Source: Pomphorhynchus laevis (lineage: Eukaryota; Acanthocephala; Palaeacanthocephala; Echinorhynchida; Pomphorhynchidae). Taken from it: a stretch of 64,000 nt of DNA. A program made the translations under genes and the position numbers. Below are positions 44,001 to 53,000 of the stretch, in pieces (position 1 is the stretch's first letter; each line of letters opens with the position of its first letter). Location of the stretch: the NCBI GenBank assembly GCA_012934845.2, contig WNNJ02001203.1:1-64000 (forward strand). Reading direction: 5' to 3'. The notes beneath the pieces were generated by a model, which saw nothing but the letters and a program-made list of their open reading frames with translations, was not told where the DNA came from and did no database searches.

Positions 44001-47000
44001 TTTTGTTTTGGTTTCGATTATATTATAATTTATTACTCTACTTTCACATTATTTTTATTATTAAATTCGTATTTTTTGTCACTTATGTTATAATTTAAAT
44101 TTTATTTTCTTTTATTATTCTGTTTTTTTTTCTTTCTTTTTGTTGTTGTTAAAATGTATGTAAAATGTTAGTGTATGATTGTTTTGTTTCTCGGTATTTT
44201 CTTTTTCTTTTAAGTAGAAATGCGGGGGGACATCAATGCTTGTATTTTTGTATAAATGCTGCAAACACGGGGGAAAATTGTGAAACATTTTATTGTAATC
44301 CTGATGGTAATAGCAAAAGCTATCGAGATATAGAATTTTTATCAAATAAAGGATATTTTTTGCTTCTTTGTTCCTGTAATAACTATATTTTTGAAATGGA
44401 AGAAGATTACGGGTTTAGTATTATTATCATTATTATATATTATTTTTCTAAAACTTATATTTGGTTAACCAATTTCACAGGAAAATTGACCGGGGCACGT
44501 CGAGCACTGAACTTCTTGCAAAACACGTTTTTCCTTGCGCTGAGCATATGTGAGTATTCTTTGTTGAGAATATCATAACATTTTATATTTAGTTTTATAA
44601 ATGCGGTTTAAAATTATTTCTAATAAAGTATTTGTTTTTCAATTATATGCGTATAATTGAAAAACATATTTTTTATTAAAATATGCTTTTAATATCTTAC
44701 AAATCTATTTTGCTACTTTAGCTGAATTTGAAATGAAAAACAGATGAGAATGAGTTTTTATTAAACTACATGGAGAACTTAAAAGATGGTTATCATATGA
44801 TATCTATTTTGTATTGGTATACCTATTCATTTGTTGTAGATGATTTAATGTTTTGTAGAATCCACAATGCGGAGAACTTCGAAAAAAGTTTCAAATTAAA
44901 TTAGCAAACATCACTCTGTTTATCATCTTTGATTTTGTATACGAAAATGATTTTTTGTAATATTTTAAAAGTAATAACGTAAATTTAAGATATTAAAATT
45001 TTAAAAAAAACTAATTCATATTTTTACTTGTTCGCTAATTCATCTTTTGTATATTTATATTTTTAGGGAAATCATCGACAATGGGGGTGCTGGTGATTTA
45101 TTTATTTTCGAAATTGTCCGTTATAATGTGAAAAGCTTGTAAGTTTATAATTTTCTTTCAAAAATTTTTTGAAGTTATCAACTTTTGAAGAATTTCTAAA
45201 TACATGTGGATGTTGATAGTAAATGCATATTAATCATTTAATTTATTGTCTACTTGCGAACAATGATTATGTTCATAAAGCCACATTTTGAATGAAAATC
45301 ACTTGAAAATTTCAATCCAGATTTACCTTGTAATTCCTTATTTACCAACATGGACTAAATGTTTTCTTTATATGGACAGATATGTTTTGTATTAAACAAT
45401 AATCATCAATAATTAATAATATGTGGGATAAATCAAAATGTTTGGTTATAAATATGAGTCAGTATTTTAACTTAATTGGCTTTTATTTTCAAATTTCGAA
45501 TTCTATATAATTCAAACATGTATAGGTTAAATATATGTTCTAATTAAACCTCGACTTTTGCAATATTTCAATAATATTTAATAATATTATAATAATATTA
45601 TAATTTTAATAATTAATTATTGGAGTTGCATCAATGGAAAGAAAAAATTATTTTTTGATATTTCGCTGACTTCTGTTAGCATCTACGGAAAATTACTGTA
45701 ATTTTCTGGAGATTCTAACAGAAATTAGCGAAATATCAAAAATAATTTCCTCTTTCCTTTGATTCAGCCACGATGATTTTTTACCAATAATGGATCAGTA
45801 TCAACTATTTAAAATTTAAATAATATTATAAAAATAAATAAGTCGTATTTATATGGACATATATGTTTTGTATTAAACAATAATCATCAATAATTAATAA
45901 TATGTGGGATAAATCAAAATGTTTGGTTATAAATATGAGTCAGTATTTTAACTTAATTGGCTTTTATTTTCAAATTTAGAATTCTATATAATTCAAACAT
46001 GTATATCATGGAATCTCATATTTGCCCACTGTATAAACTCAGCGAATTGTAAGAAATATATAGTATCAGTCTTGAGTCAAAAGAATGTATTTTTAGATCA
46101 TTGATTAATGTATCTGAAATTGATAACGCAATTGATAGAATGTCGTGCCTTAAAAGTTTATCAAAGCTGTATGTGTATCAGTTGTTGAAATGTTGAATAA
46201 TTTATTTTTGATTTCTTTAAATTGAAATTTTTAGGGACATGTCTTTTAATAGAATTACGGAGTTCAGCAAATTGTACGACATTCTTTTATGTGCAAAATT
46301 GCAAATTTTGTAAGCTATAGAGCAAGTGTTTATATTGTAAATATATAATTGTGTAGGAATCTGTCTTTCAACGACATTGAATATCTTAAGTATGTGAACG
46401 AAACTACCTCGCAAATATTGTCTAAATCAATACTAGAAGTTTTGTAAGTATATTTATTTAAATATTAAAAAATAGCATTGCTAGCTGTTTCAAATGAGCT
46501 TTAAAATCTCTATTAAGGATATTTAAATTAACCTTTATTCATATTATTATATAATGTTTAATCGAAATGTTTAAACACTTGTTCCAATTTTCAAAAGGGA
46601 CCTTTCGAATAATAAATTAACTCTGCTTACAATACAATGGGTGCTAACCCCATCGCTTCGTGTTCTGTAAGTAATTTTTATAAACTCTTCAACTTTTACT
46701 GACGACAATTCTCTATTTGAACAGCAACTGTTCTTATAATCAAATTCGTTTCGTCTATTTCGGTGGAGCTTTATTGGATGGAAATGCAAGACTATTATCT
46801 ACATTGTAGGTGTTATTTTTAATTCAAAGAATTTAATTCGTTCCATATGCTAAACAGAAATCTCGAGAATAATCAAAATTTAACTTTCGAGCAAAACATA
46901 TTTGACTATCTCACCGGCCTAACTGAAATGTAAGTATTATAAGTTACTAACGAAACGATTTACCTTAAAATTAAAATATGATGTAATTGTCAAACCATAT

Positions 47001-50000
47001 TTTATTACATAACATAACAGTGTCTTATTTTCCGTAGCTGGGTCACTCAAGCACTCCATAACGCACGCAGCGTTTTCTATTTGAATTGCAGCACTAAGGC
47101 GTTGCCGATGGAAGGATTCCCCATTCGCTCTTTTAATGTCGTTTCCAAACATCTTTATGAAAAAATCCGTATCCTTCCCAAAACCCCAGTCACAATGGCA
47201 AATCGGCATGAAAATGGATTGTCGATTATCTTATTCGCTATATTTTTCACGCTTACGGAGCTCTGCTGAATCGGCTACACTGCCCCCGGACACGACATCA
47301 AGTGCTTCATAACTTGATGCTAGAATATTCACGCAGGTAAAATCCTATAATAATAGTTTTCCATCCTTCCACGGTATCAGTGATCCACTATCTGGGCGCT
47401 TATTGTTGTTCCGCAGTAGCCCTGGTGGCTCTAGGCGAGACCGCACACTTGCTGCAGAATAAGCCGATTTCAAAATCCTGTCGAATTTGTAGTGGCGGGA
47501 ATCCGGCGATTTAACACGCGCGCAGTCGAGTCCATGCAATCTTGATCAGTGAACTTATCATCTTGTGCAGAATAGTTAAACGATTTTTATACTGCACTTA
47601 AAATAAAAGAATAAAGTTGTTCAGACTATATCAAATATAGCAAGTATTTTGGCAATACTCTACGCATCGGTTATAACACATCTCGCATTTAGTAAGAGCG
47701 TAGTACTATTAATATTACACGATATGCTAAGTTTCAAATATAAATCTAAAAATTAAACTGAATAGCATTTTAAATTGTATCTAACATGTGGAGATGCTTA
47801 TAATTATCATATTTTTCTAACTAATGTTGCAAATTTAGTGACCTCAGTGATACTAATCTATCAAGTGACAGTCTTCCAGAAAATATTGTTAATCTTTGCA
47901 AGATGTGAGTTTTATTTTATTACATTTAAATGATCGTAAATTTATTTAAAATCAACTGCTCTCCAAAATAAGATCATTTGCGTATTTTTATACCGTCAAA
48001 AATATCTTTAACTTTTAACATTCAAGTCATCTTCTTTGTTTTTCTGATTCCAGATAATCATCAAAAAACATATTATATTGATATTAACAACATGAAATAA
48101 TAATGAAATAAATTATAAATATTATTTTTATCCTTGATTTTGACGGCTGTTATGAAGCAAGATGTAATTTACCAAACAACAATGTAAGATGTACATAATG
48201 TATTTTGATAGGTGCTGTTACAACCGTCAATACATCAGCAATTTCTTCTTATGATAATTAATATTTATTCTCCTGTATGGTTTAGTATTTACTAGTCGGT
48301 TCATAAATGTTCTGAGTTTTAAAATCCTTAACTCATTAAATATCCGAATTTTTGAAAAGATTAAGATAATTGTATTTAAAATATTTTTGTTTTACGAAAA
48401 TCGTACGTTCAATCAAATGCTCTGATTTGTGTTAAAGATTATCGTAGCTGTAGAGTAAGTTACATTACTTATTTTAGTTAATATGATTCAAGTATATGAT
48501 CAAAAGAATTTTACTTATTATATCGCACATGTTACCCTTTGTTTTTAATTAATAAATATCAAAATTTACTAATACAAAATAACGTGTAATCAAATTGTTC
48601 TCGCGTGCCATCGGAATATTAAATTATCGGATTTCTATATAAAGATTAAGACTTTTGTGGTTTATGTTTGCTATTATATGAACAAGAGCGTTGAAATTCA
48701 TAAGAATTAATTTTTAAATTTATATAAATTTATAAATAAATGTTAAAAATCGCTTGACTTTTTGAATAATCTTCTGAATTTTCAGAAAAGTACTTCTCCA
48801 ATTTACAAATTTTATAAAAGTACAAGATAAAACACATTATAATGTGATCTGTGAGTATAATAAATTTGCTGAACAAAATTTAAAATTAGTGAGTCAACCG
48901 ACGTGGGTTGATAACTTTTTAACATTTTACGGTTTTGCAACTATAACAAATCTCCATTAAATTAAAATATTTTTAATTAAAGTAATAATTAAATATCTTT
49001 ATGTATCAAATATTTATTAGAGAATAAAAATATAGTAAACGATCACGTGTATTTTTCATATTTATCATTTAGATATCTGAATCGCAATTCATTATGGGAA
49101 TATGTTCGGTTCACGTGCAAGTACAATTCTGAATACGAAATGTTAGTAATCATTATTTAATAGCGTATCACATAATTTTACAAAGATTCGCTTATTTTAT
49201 ATATTGCGTTCTTGAATTCACGCAAACGAATGTTATGGTAATACATATTCTGCAAACATTTGTAAAAAGATATTCTGGCACCGTATTCAAATTTATCATT
49301 GCATTATTCTAACAAAAATAAACACTTACTGTCACAATTTTACCGGATGTTGGACTGTGAAAGACCCTCTGAAAATCAAGGGTGTCGCCATCCTCAGTTA
49401 AGTATTCAAGTTTACTTTACAATAACTTGAGGTGATGTTTAATGTTGAAATTTACTTTATTTCCATGTACGTCAGCATATCCCATGGACTTATTCCTTTG
49501 AGCCCAAGTTGAAACACTTCATTTCGAAGGCTCATATTGTCGCAAAGGCGAGAATTTCGCGGATTCTCAAACTTGACTGCTACTATCAAATTTTATTTTT
49601 GTAACCTTGACCAGATTTTGTTTCATCAAGTTATGGGACAAAGATTAAGTGAAAAACTGTAACTTTGCTGAACAAAGCTTTGGCTTTATCATGACAGATC
49701 AATGCGAACAGCGCCCTAATGTATTAGCTACACAGAACCGTATCAATCTTTATTGAGTTTTATCGTCACTCTATATCAATACCCTTAATTTCTTGAACTT
49801 TATCATATCAGCTAGTAACTTGTCAGTAATCTGGAATGATAATGATTCCGCTCAGCGACAAGGGCACAGTAATTTTCTTAAAGTTGAAAACTTTCATGCA
49901 TTGCGTTAGACAGTTTAGTACAAATCTATGTGGTAGTAATTGTAAATTGTAGCGGTAATTGAAAAAACGCAAAATCGTCAATTACGTCCTCAGGTATCGA

Positions 50001-53000
50001 GTTTGCGTATTACTGCAGCAAAAACCAAACGACGACGGTGATCACTGACGACTTTAATAATTTCAGAAAATTGTTAAATTAATAACATTAGCAAATTATG
50101 ATGTATCATAAATAGGTATTTAGTAGAAACGGTAATTCTTAAAAAATTGGCTTATCTAATATTTTCGAGCACATACACCAATGGCATTTTTTATATTAAA
50201 TCAGTTCACACAAACAAACATAAAAATAAGGCATTAATGTAAATGGCATTATCTGCTACTATATTTTACTTTCCTTAGATATCTATCAGGAAATCATATT
50301 CAAAATGCAAAGGCAGTCAGAATGTTTTACTTCACACGTGTTTTGTAAGTATTTAACGATGGTTAAAGATTAATACTTTCTTATTTGCATAGGGATATTT
50401 CCTACAATTTACTGCGAGATCTCCTAGGTTTTGATTGCAAAGATATAAGCGAGACAAAAATACTGTAGGTATTTTGATTGATAGCAGAATATTCCTAATT
50501 GGTTTTGAAAATACAGTGTCTAAGCTTTAAATTTGTATTTATTAAATATCCTATACATTTTTAATAATATGTCTATGTAATAAAGCCATTTTAGTGTAGT
50601 TCGCAGTCAACATGTAATGTATTAGTTTTTAAGTAGGATCTTTCGATCTTCAATGCAAAGACAAGCTTGGATAAAAAATGAATTAATTATACATTACTGA
50701 TCAATTTTACAAGTTTTAAATTGAAACTTTTGAAATGGTTTTAACTTTACCAGCAATTTTCTAGAGATTAACTTTTTACCAAGATATGTGTCTTTGCACT
50801 TTAAAATCGTATTACAAATTCAATCTTTGAAACTTTATATTTACTTTACTTAGAAATGTTTCGTCAAATATGATTAATACTATCGATGTCAGTTTTTCAG
50901 CAATAATGAAATTTCTGGAAGAATTGTAAGTGCTATCTAGTATATTTTAAATTGTATTGAAAACAAAAGTATCAGATCGATATTAACAGTCGAGAAATTT
51001 AAAGCTAAATTTTCCTAATTTTATTCTGAGAATTTCTAGACTTGTCAATAGTAGTTCCATTAACCGTCATTGATTGATGCAATAGCAAAACATGTATTTA
51101 TTAATTAATATCAAGTTATTAATGACTAACTTGATATAATATCCACAATGAGTACTGTAGACACATGCTCTTTGTAAAAAGACTGATACATTCTTACATG
51201 AAAGATTTTTCTGCTTGTACAATATCAAATTAAGATATCCGGAAGAAAGTTATGTTACGCTACTAATACTCGTGGTGCCTAAAGTAGCTTCGTATGTGTT
51301 CAGCAGATACATCATGACATATTGACAAATGCTTGACACACTCAGTGTTTCTGTTGTTGCTTATTATACTTTCACACAAATCCAAGTAATAAACTGTTGA
51401 AGAATATACAACGATATAACATCGATGTTAATACACAATTACTAAAGATGTATAAAGTTAACACTTTTACCTGGCACTATTTATTGTTCTCTATCGTATT
51501 CCTAGCAAATTCAGAGCTACAACATATATAAATATCATGGTATAAGGTATAAATATCAAGATTGTTAAATAAATTATTAGTAAGAATTAATTATTATGTA
51601 TTTATTAGTGAAAATTATTTACGGATTCGGAACAAAAGTAAATTAGTGGCCAATTCAATTTTACTTTTGGTGTAAATGGCAGTTTTAAGTAGAAATTCAC
51701 AATTGTGGATTCATTGTGTAGATAAACTGTTAAAAGAGTTGAGGATAAGAGCAAAGATCTTGATAAAACAGTCGCTTATTAGGGTCTTGGACTTAAGGTA
51801 ATGACTAAAATATGAAATCTCGAGTACAATGGGTTGAAATGTTTTTTCTTGTTTATCTGAAAAGATAATAATAAGCTTGAAATACGAATTTTGCTAATTA
51901 TGGAGAAGACATGTAATTAATATACCATAGGAACGAAAATTTTAAGAATGAGTGTTTTAAAGGGAGTGTTTATCCTCGACATTGCCAAATTGAGATATCC
52001 GAAGACAGGATGTGTTATGCTAATAGGAATCAAAGCACATATCGATAATACGAATCGTATATGTTCTGCGTATTTTACATTGACAGATGATTGACCTTTA
52101 ACAACCTTTTTTATGTTGTTGCCTATTATTTTTAAAGGGATTTAAGTAATAACCCGCTGAAGAATATACAACGATACGACATTGGTATTGATACACGATT
52201 ACGAAAGCTGTATGATGATGTTATCACTTTAATCTGTTAATGTTTATTGTTCTCTATAGGATACTAGCAAATTCAGATCTACAAGAAATAGCTATCAATA
52301 TCAGCTTGCCGTGGAATGTACCGTCAATGTAAGATTTGAGTTTTGTATTATTAAAAAACTGGTTTAATTGTAGTTTATAAAATTAATATTTAATTAAATA
52401 TTTTATAATTTTTATGCCATTGTTTGTAAAATTCACATTCAATTCGTTCATTTTATGAACGAATTGAAAATCAAAACGAATTATGCTTTGAAATTATTTT
52501 AAAAGACGTTACTTGAATTAAATGTCTTCTCTTTTTGCTTAAAATTCAATGCTTATGCAAATATTTCCTATTTTACTTTAAAATTAACCAAACACTCTTC
52601 TAAAAACGTTGTGTATAATACACTGGTGAATTTGTAAGCATGGGCGGTAGAAAAATCTTTATAGTCTAAAGGGGTGCAAGTACAAAAAAGGTTGAGAAAC
52701 ACTGATCTAAATGGTTAAATAGTTACTATCGCTATAGTAGATCACAGACTATTTTTGCATAAGTCCTAAATAATTAGTGGTTATAGATTTAAAAACAGAT
52801 TTTCTGATTTAGTGATCTACGAAAAAACAGTCGGATAAGAAGAGTAAATGTTATTACAAAATCAATATGTGAATATCCATTGTAAGTCAACAGTTTGTTG
52901 ATGTTTTAAAATTTGAACTAATAAATAGCTCGAATTGCTATTTTTCATCTATCATATCTTTACCTGAATAAAGTATAATATTTACTTTAATTAAATGTAT

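Noticed and set aside
44115-44345. Minus-strand open frame opposite the Cys-rich exon
   Set aside because: Composition-driven; no motif, and the plus strand has a coherent exon.
48787-48960. Long open stretch after TTTTCAG in the intron before exon 32
   Set aside because: No phase-2 donor and no LRR register; open frames of this size arise by chance here.
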